This document shows positions 1 to 11,949 of a stretch of DNA of 27,369 bases, one piece after another. The stretch lies in assembly GCA_027576995.1 (NCBI GenBank), contig JANBQC010000384.1, positions 1 to 27,369 of the forward strand. The letters are read 5' to 3'. The notes beneath the pieces were generated by a model. That model ran no database searches and was not told where the DNA came from. It was given only the letters and a program-made list of their open reading frames with translations. Every line of letters begins with the position of its first letter. The stretch's first letter is position 1. This DNA is from Dimargaris cristalligena. Taxonomy: Eukaryota; Kickxellomycota; Dimargaritomycetes; Dimargaritales; Dimargaritaceae. The position numbers and the translations under genes are program-made.

Positions 1-340
1 GAATATCTTTTAACCAGTAATATTGGCCTCATCCAATGGATTTTTCGTTATACAGCCTGAATGAACTTCTCCCATATGTATTCCAGCTGAACCACCCAGT
101 ATAGTGTGATTTATAGAGGCACAATTCTATGGGAACAACAAATATTATAATCCGATTAAAAATGGTCATCTGAAAACACCGTTTATTGAATGAATGAGGT
201 CCCGTCTATCACCGAGTTTCATCATGATGCTAATTTTAAGCCAATCGAAATGGACTGCTACGCAATAACTGAATAATAGGTGACTGGTGCCTAATGAGCA
301 CCTCTATCGATTCTTCAAAGAGGGCATAGGTGGTGCGGAA

Positions 341-596
341 CTAGTCTTCTTCGATCGGTTTGCCTCGATGTGCAGCATTATCCACTTTCGCCATCGGTAC
401 CTCATGCACCGGCGTCTTCCTAAACTTCACAGGTTTCTGCTTAACCTTATGCACCTTGGGGATGGCCCGTCGGTATAGGGACATGGGGTGGGAGTTGGTG
501 AGGCTATCTTCGTGTTGTGGAGCAGTAGAAGCCAGGTGTGAAGTCAGAACTAGGAGGGCTAGGCAGCAGAGTGGCGCGCATTACTCGGCGGGGCAT
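341..596 (-). pseudogene. Possible small secreted basic protein, frame-broken
   Basis: An ATG in good context (CCACCATG, position 596) begins a frame with an arginine-rich start. That frame soon becomes Pro/Ser-rich and stops at 504. A frame offset by one base, open from 580 to the TAG at 343-341 (79 codons), begins with a strongly hydrophobic run (LCCLALLVLT) followed by an ALA-type cleavage-like site. A mature segment of about 60 residues follows, rich in Lys, Arg, His and Val (for example HKVKQKPVKFRK). The two parts look like the basic n-region and the hydrophobic core of one signal peptide separated by a one-base shift. No splice pair of normal length joins them. It could be a decayed gene, an assembly error or coincidence. 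No family was recognised. Confidence 0.3.
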
Positions 597-947
597 GGTG
601 GTGGATTGGATGGCTTCCATGGAATCAGTGGACAATATGGGGCTTGGGAACGCTAGTTTGGTCAATAATTGTCTACAGATAGTTAACGCGTTCAGAATCA
701 GTTGAAGACGATGGTAAGGCATACATAGTTAGGAAAGTGCGTTTAGGAAATCGTGACAATTTCTCTAATCCGGACATTGGGGTGCATTGACCTACAAGGG
801 CCGTAAACAATATATCATTGGGGTCAAACTTATGGGGAGTGGTGGGATGTGCAGGCAATAGTACCGGATGGCTATGGGGTTAATGATGAATAGGTCAATG
901 TAGAATGTGACGATAAGCTCTCTTGGACAGGCCGGCGAATTTGATAT

Positions 948-1154
948 TTATAAGAAATAATTTGAACTGGGCAATTCATCCATCGTGCAGGTAGTATAGC
1001 TACAAAATATTCGATGTAGGGTGCTAGGTGCGAGGGTGTAAAAAAATAGGTAACGGTATAATGTAGGGGGACAGGCTATATGGCGTAGATAGAGGAGACT
1101 AGGCAGGCTTAGTGAGAAGGTGCAGACCACAAAGAAACGGATTCTCACTTGCAT
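948..1154 (-). CDS. Hypothetical small protein with N-terminal signal-like segment
   Basis: This is a 68-residue frame starting at the ATG at 1154. It opens with a basic then hydrophobic stretch (MQVRIRFFVVCTFSLSLPSL) that resembles a signal peptide or signal anchor. A Cys-, Tyr- and Pro-containing tail follows, ending at the TAA at 948. No family was recognised. Base composition is AT-rich like the surrounding DNA, and there is no clear pyrimidine-rich leader. The same strand shows other short frames behind plausible acceptors at about 880, so this might be the first exon of a longer orphan gene. Confidence is low. Confidence 0.22.
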   Translation of the reverse strand: MQVRIRFFVVCTFSLSLPSLLYLRHIACPPTLYRYLFFYTLAPSTLHRIFCSYTTCTMDELPSSNYFL

Positions 1155-4100
1155 TCATGGATGTCGTCTGATTCTATGGATCGTCCACAGTGCCGCTACT
1201 GCGATCTTCGTATAAATTAGCCCACTTACGATATGGGCTTTTTATCCTGTAGCCGACCCCTCGACCCGCGCAATAGCAGGGGGAGCGACCAGCCAAGCAA
1301 GTGAATCTGCGCTTGTCCACCGCTATTATAGCCGATGACGCCCACCGCCATTTAGCACAAGGATGTCCTATTGTGTAGTTCGCAAATTACAAGGGCGGTA
1401 TGCTCTATTTTCCATATTATCCGGTCTAGGTGTGGCAGCTTAGGTCGAATTTTAAATAGGCAAGTTTTCTCAAGTCGCTTTATGATAGACCCACTCTAGA
1501 CACCAGCCATAGTATGTAGGTGTGTATTTTTAACCCCACAAAGAAATATTATTGATGCCCAGAAAGAAGGGGTAGCCATCGAAATACAAGAGAGGGGAAG
1601 TACTATTGCGTTTGTTTAATTAGTATCGGTAATCAACGATATAGCGATGCGGGATGGGAGGGAAGACTGAGACAGCGAATATATTCGCTAAATGAGAAAA
1701 GACGAAATAAGAGAAATCCGCAAAGAGGTTGCATAGAGGGAATAGAGGGAATAGGGGGGGATTAAGGGGTACACAACAGCCTAGACACAAAAAGACGATA
1801 GCGATTTACATGATGTTTTCATGAGGCATTCCTTGTACGCTCAACAAGGACTATACTCGCGATTCGCGCTTTTGCTGGTGTCTATATATCCTACCCTACA
1901 GTATTTTACGTTCATTTTTCAGAGTCTATGGTTATCATTTGTAGGTGATGATACGCAAAGGATCATTGTTACAGTGCCAAAAAAAAAATAGGGCGGCCTA
2001 ATGGGATTGTGCATTAGTCTACTATTAGAGTGGCGTCGCTCCATGGTAATTCCGGCGGCAGAAGGAGGCGGCCCCAAAAGACGAAGCATGGAAGATCCTA
2101 TATACCCCATGTACCGAAGAATTGATAATCAAGGGCCCAGCACAACCGAACTTAATCCCCCGGCGAAAGAAATAAGGGTGCTGCACTCAGACGGACGGGT
2201 ACTAATGCAACTGGGGGAGACTTTCACCCCTCACAGACAAGAGGTCGCCCCCCCCTCCACAACACCCCTCGCTCGAATGAGGGAGACTGACTGGACCAGC
2301 CCCGAGTGATAAATATTTAACTTTGACTATATGTGCAGAAATATAGCCCCAAGGTCCGAGAGGCCGGGAGAATTCAGCTTGGTCCCGTCGGGTGAAGAAG
2401 TGCCGGGCGCAGTTTGTGAGTTGGACCCAAACAGGCGGACCATAGGAGTCGCGAACGGGACGACGTAACTATTGGCAAGATGAGTCGTTAATGGGATACA
2501 GGATATACGATATACCGACAATCGAACGACGATGTGTAATAGTATTTTCATAACCACTCGGATCAGTACACGTAGAATCAATAATATTATTATCGTTTAA
2601 GAAAAAGCGGCGCTGTCGCCTTCACCGTCGTTGATTTCATCTCTGTAAATTTAAATTATTGACCCGTTTAGATAATTTCTAAATCTATTTTAAAATAAAG
2701 ACTCGAATTTACTCGGGGCTAATAAGTAAGTACTATTTAGAGAAATGTGCTCATACTTGAGCTCTGGACTATATTCCTGTCGTCATCCGCGGTTTTACAT
2801 GTACCTAATCGCTAACTGGGGCTGAAGTAATATAAAGGCTTCCACACGACTACTCACGAATATCTTTCATCGCTGATGGCCTCTGCTGACTAGCAGGATC
2901 CCATTATAATGGTTTACTTTCCGCCCTATTGTTTCATGCGTATTGCTACTGACTACAATGGGGGAATATACAGTCACCGCTAAGTGCCCTAACTTGTTGG
3001 TGCAAGAGACTCTATCTCTGGGATGTAATTTAATGTCGGGGAAAATGGGCTATGTGTATCTCATAATACACAGTGCATTTTGATCAGTGGGAATGCAGCC
3101 AGAACCACTAGATTTCGTCATATAATTGAAGAGCGGGAGAAGGATGGACTTAATTGGAGTCTGAAAAAATCAAATCCAATACTGTATCATAATGTGTGCC
3201 ATCAATTTGAATAATGAATACGTAAAGACTAAGCATAAATATGCGGGGCTAATTGACACTAGTGTACAGTCCTATGCTACTATTTTTCTTTATCAAACAC
3301 TAATAACAAAATACCACTATCTTGGAATTCTGATTTTTCATATTAGACCTGCTGCAATTTGTATATATAGTCCACAAAAGGCTTTTTGGTGCCAATATCG
3401 ACTATATGATTGGACTGAAAAATGGGAAATGCTTTGATAGTAACCATTGGCGTGATTCGCTACTGAACTGACTTGACTATGTTATCTTGCATGCGACTTA
3501 ACAAACCACGTTGAATGGCTTGCCATTTAGATCTGGGCTGCAAACCGAGAACTGTAATTGAAAAATAAATCACTGGAGAGGACAATGCAGATCTGGATAG
3601 AGCCCATATACTGGAGAAATGAAATAGCTAAATGGTAAGCCCATTGAAGTAGCCCAGTCTTGGGTTGACGACTGAAGGGTGGGTGAAACACACTGGAGGT
3701 TATAATATATTAACAAAGATCCGTCCCAAGTTGGTCGCCTACATTTCTCATACACTCCGGTGACCCGGGTTCTTTACAACACATGTGTTATTTCATTCCC
3801 AAACTGGTGGAGAGGCTGCCGTCATGGTCTTTTCGGTATTTCAGTTGGCATCGCCCGCTCACATTTTACTATTCCTCGTCGGCTTATTAGTGCTGTGATC
3901 GCTCTAAAGCCCTCCCCGATGGCGAGATGGCGTGAGGCTACAACTGATTTTAAATTTCATCAATTTCCGAATATTTTAATCGATTATGGATGTGAATATA
4001 AGAGGGCATTCTAGTTTAAACTAGTAATGCCATAATGGTCAACCGGGCCCTTCGTTTAGTAGCCAGAATGAGCCTTTCGCGCATCCATATTTACTGATGA

Positions 4101-4680
4101 CGAGGATACACCATAATCTCTAAATACGACCACCCGCTTAGGTACTTTCCAGTGAATATAAATAGTCGCCAAGGTTGTAGTCACTAATACGCAATTGTCT
4201 TTGCGGCTTTTTATTCTGACCAATTGGTCTGTCCTGGCCACCTTTACCTACTGCCAATCCCCCAGTGTTATTATAGCGGACTGTTGACCATTCTCCGACT
4301 ACCATTGAGACCACGCGGAAGGCAGCGCCGTTCCCAGCGGGATTTCCCCCCTCAACCTTGCAAGTGTATCCTCCCACCCACAACACACCACTAGCAATCT
4401 TCTACTTAATACCTTTACTTAATCCATCTTCTTTTCTGCTATTACGTCGGATTATTCTTATTTGGGAAAAGCTCTGAAAAGGGGGGAAAGGGCCGTAAAA
4501 TATACAATACCCTTCTTTCCCTTATCACCTGACAACACGGTTTGGCAAGTACAAGTACATCGGGTGACTAACTGGCTTATCGGCTGCCTTCTCACTTGGT
4601 TTGATTATTTATTCCCACCCAACTCAGCGAATTTTTTTATGACGTGCCAACTGGCAGAGCCTTGTACCCAACTCTCATAC

Positions 4681-4688
4681 GTATATAA
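4681..4688 (+). promoter_or_regulatory. TATA box of the F-box/LRR gene
   Basis: GTATATAAG lies about 115 nt upstream of the ATG at 4801. It is followed by a pyrimidine- and A-rich leader (4720-4795) that ends in ACCACCATG. The frame is open far upstream of this ATG (to 4462), but those codons would run through the TATA box and leader, so 4801 is the better start. Confidence 0.55.
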
Positions 4689-4800
4689 GTTCGCCTTTTC
4701 AGCACCAATACCAATACCAGTACCACCACCCTTGTTATTCATTCCCCCTCCCCTCCACACACACAAAAACACTCCTACCATTCGCCTTGAAATTACCACC

Positions 4801-6225
4801 ATGCCTGCCCAAACCATTCTACCCGACCAGTCGCACGACTCACCGAAGGCACCTCCAACAGCTCCCGGCCGAGCCTCGGTCGGCCACGACCTTCTCCGCT
4901 GGATATTACACCCCGCCCACCCGTTTATAGGCCGCCAGTTCATTACTTACCTGTCCACGCGGGACCAAATCCGCTTAGCCGCTGCCAGCCACTCGCTGCG
5001 CTCCTTCGTCGAACCCGTCTACCAGGTGGATATGCCCCTCCATGCCGCAATGGACAGTCGCCGCTACCCCGGTTTAGCCCGTATCCTTCGCCAGCACGGC
5101 GGGGGGATTATTCGGCGCCTCGATATCAATGAACGGGAAGCGTCGACCCGGACCGCCGCCCGACGGCCCGCCAAGGTGCTCGGGTCCCGTCGTGGGCACC
5201 GGATCATCCAGCAGTGTTCTCAGCTGGAATGGTTGTCCATTAGTTTAACCAACCTCGACCGCTGGCCTCAGATGACCCATCGGTTGGCCCACCTTATGCC
5301 AAAGCACCGAGCCCCCCAACAACTTACCCTGCATTTCGAGGCCGCTTGGTTTCGGCCCAGGCAAACCGTTCGGTCCATCATGGAACCCTATTTCAACCAC
5401 CCGGTGGTGAAGCATTGGCTCGCTCGGATTCGGAGGCTCGACATCGATGCTGGCCATTCCGGCCTGAACAGCGCGGAAATTATGGACTTATTGGCCCCTT
5501 TCACCGGCCTGGAGGCCTTGAATCTGGCGGCCTACACCGAGGACTATCTACACGGTCGAGAACTGGTGCATCGTTTCCCCCAAATCAAACAGCTGCGGCT
5601 CCACGAACTGGCCTGGGACACTGGTTTGCTCTTTCACCCTCGCCGACCCGCGTTTCACCATCTGGTTAACCTCGATGTATTCGCTGCACTCGACGAGACT
5701 ACGTTGGCCACGCTGCGGTCCTTGAATGCCAAAGATTATCCCTGCTTAAGGGGGCTGGGGGTGGCCTGCCACTCCATGACTTTCGATGAGGGCGAGGCTC
5801 TGATGTCCCTATTTGAACAGCCCTGGCCCAAACTGAAATCCCTCCGCCTGAACGGCTGCTTCCTCCGAGATGAACTGGGCCCACTTATTGCCCGGAACCT
5901 ACCCCAGCTACGTAAAATTGACATTATATACTGCCCTAATCCACATTACACTTGCACCACGTTACTATCGCACTGCCGTAACCTATCGTTTTTCACGGTA
6001 GAGTTCGCTACCCTGGAAGAATTTAGCGACTTTTGGGACACCGATTTCTATAGCGAATCCGTGGGCTATTTCTCGGCTGGCAATTGTTTACTCAGGAAAG
6101 ATGTGGTGTATGTTCTGGCCCGGTTGCCTAACCTGCGGGGCATGGAGCTGATCTTTGCTAAGGAGAGTGGGTTGCTAAACTTGCACCGGGAGTACCCCCA
6201 TATTTGGGACATGTCCCAGAGATAG
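4801..6225 (+). CDS. F-box/leucine-rich-repeat-like protein
   Basis: Intronless gene of 474 residues. After a Pro/Ala/Ser-rich start, residues about 29-75 look like an F-box: a hydrophobic helix, then a FITYLSTRDQIRLAAASHSL segment and a closing helix. From about residue 130 to the end there are irregular leucine-rich repeats, recognisable as LRRLDI, LEALNL, IKQLRL, LKSLRL and LRKIDI strands spaced about 25-40 residues apart. Such proteins usually act as substrate adaptors of SCF ubiquitin ligases, with the F-box binding Skp1 and the repeats binding a target. The target is unknown here. The start was chosen for its Kozak-like ACCACCATG and the TATA box upstream. The F-box assignment rests on pattern, not on an invariant motif. 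The repeats are the firmer part. Confidence 0.75.
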   Translation: MPAQTILPDQSHDSPKAPPTAPGRASVGHDLLRWILHPAHPFIGRQFITYLSTRDQIRLAAASHSLRSFVEPVYQVDMPLHAAMDSRRYPGLARILRQHGGGIIRRLDINEREASTRTAARRPAKVLGSRRGHRIIQQCSQLEWLSISLTNLDRWPQMTHRLAHLMPKHRAPQQLTLHFEAAWFRPRQTVRSIMEPYFNHPVVKHWLARIRRLDIDAGHSGLNSAEIMDLLAPFTGLEALNLAAYTEDYLHGRELVHRFPQIKQLRLHELAWDTGLLFHPRRPAFHHLVNLDVFAALDETTLATLRSLNAKDYPCLRGLGVACHSMTFDEGEALMSLFEQPWPKLKSLRLNGCFLRDELGPLIARNLPQLRKIDIIYCPNPHYTCTTLLSHCRNLSFFTVEFATLEEFSDFWDTDFYSESVGYFSAGNCLLRKDVVYVLARLPNLRGMELIFAKESGLLNLHREYPHIWDMSQR

Positions 6226-7323
6226 TAGTTGGGAGAACACTTGGAAGGCCTTTGGAACCCTATGACGAACCGTTGCTATTATGACCCATACATTCCCACG
6301 TCCCAATCTGGTTCTTGCTACTGCAAACCTGCTTGTCTGGCCCACCAAATACCTACACATCTAACTATTACCAATGTCGCGCCTATAGGTGCGACGTAGG
6401 AATCGCTGCCGATTAATACTGCCAATGCGTCATTATGCATTGCTTATCTTTACTGAACCATATTTCTTGACACTCCTTGGATCCATTTATCCAACCCCGA
6501 TTTTAGGGAGCGGAGAGATACGTTCATTACCACAGAGCCCGCGGTTTATCAAATCGACCCTGACGTTTCTGTGAAGAGATCCTGGCCGCTTACTTGCCTG
6601 TTTAGGTATATAATATATCCATAGTTATCCGTATCGCTAGTAAATAGCACCTATCCGAGTTGCCTGGTTTCCGTGTGTTTTCATATTCTATCCTAACACA
6701 CAATCCACCTGATATATGTTTATTGATATATACCCCGAGAGCAGGGGTGTGTCTCGGTCCTACGCATTGGCTTCTCCCACTTAGAGCCTCGCCATTAGGG
6801 TCAGTTATATTAGCGCTGTATGCTGTTATCATTCATTAGTCTCCCACATAAGTACACTTCGGAATTTTAAATGCCTCTCTCTATCGATTTTTAAGCGCTG
6901 GGGGTTTATGCAGCCACTGGTGTTTCACCGTATATTAATAAATGTATATGATGTTTATTTTAATCTTTATCAATGAATATATGAAGGCAACATGACCCGC
7001 CCGTATTGATTCTGGGAGTAAAGAGACAAACATTGATATAACGAGGGCTATATCATTTACTGGCAGGGAGGATAATTACCATCCCCTCAACGCCTTAATT
7101 ACCCTTAGATAGACTATGAGGGAAGGACAGCCCAGACCTGATCCATGTGTCTAAGCAGCACTTGTCTTGATAAGGGGAGGTATTTGGCTGGGCTCTTTTC
7201 CCCGCAGGACTTCTGAAACGGTGCCCCCATTCCATTTCAATTCACACAGTTCTCTTTCCCCTGTTACTATTTCAATTCCAGTCGACCATTCCGTTATTTC
7301 TAACCCCGATTCCCGGTCGCGAC
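6226..7323. other. Intergenic region, F-box gene to LAMTOR2
   Basis: This is AT-rich spacer. It holds a near-perfect 20-nt palindrome at 6376-6395 (GTCGC..GCGAC) about 150 nt past the F-box stop, and a minus-strand ATG frame of 76 codons at 6602-6832 with no recognised family. The last 100 nt are pyrimidine-rich and form the leader of LAMTOR2. No polyadenylation signal stands out. Confidence 0.5.
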
Positions 7324-8290
7324 ATGCTTCAGCAGAACACCCTTGTCAAAGTACTTAACCAAGCCCTATCGGGCGGTGTCGATACGGTAGTGTAAGTGGT
7401 GGTTTACTCCCAGGGTTCAAATCCCTCCCCTACATGCCCATTCCTCCCATTCGAGGTTTATCATTACCTCCCGCTACCTCGCCATGTAACTTGGAGCAAA
7501 GGGGGCCCACTGGGGCTAACTTCACTTAGTACTATGCCTCTCATGTCATCCATCTGCCTCCATCCACCTTTTCCCGCTCCGAAATCGGCCGCACCTGAAC
7601 CCCCGGGCCAAACTCTACGCCCATTGACACCTCTCTCTCTCCCTCTCTTCACAACCTACTCCGCTTCAGCCTCTTCAACCGCAAGGGCGAGGTTCACACG
7701 AGCGTATCGAACCACCCCGATAGCATACAACATGGCGCGATTGTGTCCACTATTCTAAGCCAAAGTTGTAATATTCTCGTGGATGAATTCCACCAGAATG
7801 CCCTCAAGGAAAACCTTCAGTACTCCATATTAATATTCGAGGTAAGTGATCCTCTCCTTATCTATTGGAGAGCCTGGGTAGATTGGGCCGAATTCATTTG
7901 AAGGAATCACCAGTATCATGTCCTACTCGCCTGTAAATATCTATTTATATTTATTTATAGGTGTAGGCTATTTGAACACTGCCCATTACTTTCGTGGTAT
8001 AGTAACAATTGGGACGAGACCACTTTTTAATAGCCATTACCGCCACCATCATACTCGTGTTCCGCCCATCCCGCCAACTAACTGTGACTATACACTTGAA
8101 TTAATCATATATTGTTACTATTATATGTCGCTAATAGGAAGGCAAAGTGGGCATTGCCTTGGCGGGCCGGGGTGTGATCGGCCTTATGGCATCGATGGAT
8201 ACCCCCACCGGCAATCTCCGGCTAAAACTGAAGTCCCTTCAGAAACATCTCCAGGAACCATTGGATACGGTTGACCCTGAGCTGTTCTAA
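7324..8290 (+). CDS. LAMTOR2: LAMTOR2 / roadblock-type Ragulator subunit (three exons)
   Basis: Spliced model with exons 7324-7391, 7670-7841 and 8138-8290, giving 130 residues (human LAMTOR2 has 125). Introns are GTAAGT..TTCAG (278 nt) and GTAAGT..AATAG (296 nt), and all phases join. The N-terminus (VLNQALSGGVDTVVLFN) parallels the family start. The centre contains an ENLQYSILIFEEGKVGIAL segment matching the family's EDNLKFILMDCMEGRVAI. The end, KLKSLQKHLQEPL, matches the family's KAQALVQYLEEPL. Roadblock-fold LAMTOR2 pairs with LAMTOR3 in Ragulator, the lysosomal or vacuolar scaffold that tethers Rag GTPases for TORC1 amino-acid signalling. Saccharomyces carries only the diverged Ego3. The gene is convergent with HEM2. 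An AATAAA lies at 8426-8431. I am confident in family and structure; exact exon edges await cDNA. Confidence 0.9.
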
Positions 8291-8807
8291 GCTACCCCCC
8301 CCCCACCTCCTCATTCTCTCATTTGCGGCAGCCCCACCCCTCTATGGATGGGAAACCACGAAGAAGAAGAAAAGAGGAACAACTTCTACAACCGTCGATT
8401 TGTAGTCAAAATCATTTGTATTCCTAATAAATAGACACTACCTTTCATGAATAATGCGATAGGGCAATACCCCACTAAAACCATGCCCATGTGGCACATT
8501 AAACCATTTAGCACCTGTGGCGGATAGCCCCTGCTGGCCGCTAACCAATGGTTCTGAAAACCAGTCCGATGAAAAGTATAATTAAGTGCGTTTATTTATC
8601 GCGAGTGGTACAGTTTGCAAGTTAGCATATTTTTTGTAATCCGAGAGATTTTTGTTGGTAATATTAATTTTCAAAAAAAAAAAAAAGAACAATATTGCGA
8701 CTCATACACGAATGCGCAAATGAGCAATAGCTGGACCGAACATAAACGAGCGTTATCAATTGAAAAGATAAGTCCCTCTGATCCCTTTAAGTATATATAT
8801 ATATCAA
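8291..8807. other. Convergent intergenic region, LAMTOR2 and HEM2
   Basis: Shared 3' space. It holds the LAMTOR2 polyadenylation signal (AATAAA, 8426-8431, plus strand), a TTTATT at 8591-8596 that reads AATAAA on the HEM2 strand, a run of 14 A at 8673-8686 and a short TA tract at about 8792-8803. No gene is visible. Confidence 0.5.
8426..8431 (+). terminator. Polyadenylation signal for LAMTOR2
   Basis: AATAAA lies 136 nt after the LAMTOR2 stop in AT-rich DNA. It is the first canonical hexamer in the 3' flank. Confidence 0.45.
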
Positions 8808-10796
<1,989 letters not shown>

Positions 10797-11395
10797 TTAA
10801 AGTGTCGTGCCATGCGGGTGCGGTGGCAGCCCCCGGTGATTGAATACGCGGAACGATGACCGACCATCAACGCCATCAATGGTTCTATATAAACCAGGGG
10901 TTTGGTTGAGCAGAAAAGCAAACAGATATAAACATGAATAGGTAAATAAGAGTCCCATGGCCAATAACGGGTAAAACGACGAGGGGGTAGCCGTGTTTGA
11001 TCATAGTTCTTAGAAATATATTGCATTTCGCTCTCTAGGTTCTCTACCCTCCCCCCCCCACTCGTAACTGTGACTATACCGCCTAGCCTAGGGAGGGTAT
11101 ATATATATATATACCCATAGAAATCGACAGCAGTAACTTACAGTTTTTTCATTTCATGTTCCAAGGCAATGGGTTTGAGTTCAGGAGTCACATAAATGGC
11201 CCCGACAATCGCCAAGAACGAAGCCACGAGGCATTCGACCACAATGTCAATGGGGATAGACGAATCGGCGACTTTATGACCAATCGCTTTGAGGTAGGCC
11301 AGGTGTTCGTACGTCGAGTAGCCGGCATGGAGTAACAGGACCAGTCCAGCGAGACCCACCACTTGACCGAGGCGTTGGGCACTAGTTTTGACCAT
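10797..11395 (-). CDS. EMC5: ER membrane protein complex subunit 5 (two exons)
   Basis: Model with exon 1 at 11395-11142 and exon 2 at 10884-10797, giving 113 residues. The 257-nt intron is GTAAGT..TATATAG. Two membrane helices lie at residues about 7-24 and 49-69. The family's HAGYSTYEH segment follows helix 1, and SIPIDIV enters helix 2 (SLPIDIV in human MMGT1). Exon 2 restores the conserved SFRVFNHRG element at about 95-103. EMC5 is a core membrane subunit of the ER complex that inserts tail-anchored and multi-pass proteins. The protein ends soon after FNHRG, so its C-tail is shorter than in animals. Unspliced RNA would stop at once because the donor forms CTG-TAA. The frame continues upstream of the ATG at 11395, but only into a CT-rich leader. 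It is divergent from PTH1. Confidence 0.9.
11095..11116. repeat. 22-nt perfect palindrome inside the EMC5 intron
   Basis: GGG, sixteen alternating T/A bases, then CCC. It is self-complementary over its full length and lies about 25 nt inside the donor end of the EMC5 intron. It may simply be a TA microsatellite with matching ends, or it could form a hairpin in the pre-mRNA. Confidence 0.7.
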
Positions 11396-11949
11396 GTTGC
11401 CGATAAAGACTGGAATAAAGGAAAGGACGATGGGAGTAGAAGGAATGAGCGTAACAGGGTACGAGATGGGATAAGTTGAGTATAGCTGAGTAAAGGACAC
11501 AACTATATTTTTGGATGTAAAGAAGGCTAGGGCAGAGGTAAGGTGGCGGAAGTCGAATGGTGCAGGGCTACCCCCCATATGGGCTTTCCGAAGGGTGGTC
11601 TCGTTTTAAGGTCTTCTTGGGGCTAACTCGAAACTCGGCAGATTCCAGCTCCTACCGGGCGGGGAGTTCTACCTACTGCTGCGTATATCTAAGATTAATA
11701 GAAATCTAACCCACGGATCCCTTCGTTCCCGCGTTTTCCCAAGTGAATTACCCTCAGTAAGCAGCCGACTTAAACTCATTCGGATCCATTCGAGCTGACA
11801 GCACAATCATTACCCGTTCTACAAAAAAGTGGGTCGAATCCAGTATATTTCGTACCACCAATGGGCACACCTACCCATTTCCTAGATTGCTAGTACGGCC
11901 TTTCCCACATTCCTACCGAAGACCACGCCATATATCCGAACCCGGCCTA
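11396..11949. promoter_or_regulatory. Bidirectional promoter region, EMC5 and PTH1
   Basis: The 554 nt between the EMC5 and PTH1 start codons must hold both promoters. The part next to EMC5 is CT-rich on the EMC5 strand, and the part next to PTH1 is CT-rich on the plus strand. I see no clear TATA box. Open frames in this interval look like read-through of the leaders rather than genes. Confidence 0.5.

Larger units (their letters stand above)
1..4680. other. Gene-poor AT-rich stretch
   Basis: I see no gene that I can name here. The stretch is mostly AT-rich with frequent stops in all frames. Short protein-like frames occur. On the minus strand there are 341-596 and 948-1154 (listed separately), 673-880 (a frame behind a CCATAG acceptor) and 1351-1230 (an ATG frame of about 40 codons running to GTAAGT). 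On the plus strand 2001-2309 is a GC-richer frame of 102 codons and 3192-3437 is an AT-rich frame of 81 codons. On the minus strand 4138-4386 is a Gly/Asn-rich frame without a starting ATG. None matches a family I recognise, so I treat them as orphan or decayed coding fragments, or chance. Confidence 0.5.

Noticed and set aside
4462..4800. Upstream extension of the F-box/LRR frame
   Set aside because: It would translate through the TATA box and C/A-rich leader; the ATG at 4801 has a better context.
7375..7440. A tRNA-like T-arm (GGGTTCAAATCCC) with some pairing nearby
   Set aside because: No acceptor stem, D-arm or anticodon arm could be completed, and the stretch lies inside the first intron of the LAMTOR2 model.
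8673..8686. A14 run as a sign of retroposed cDNA or a LINE tail
   Set aside because: No coding remnant of a retroelement precedes it and no flanking target-site duplication was found by eye.
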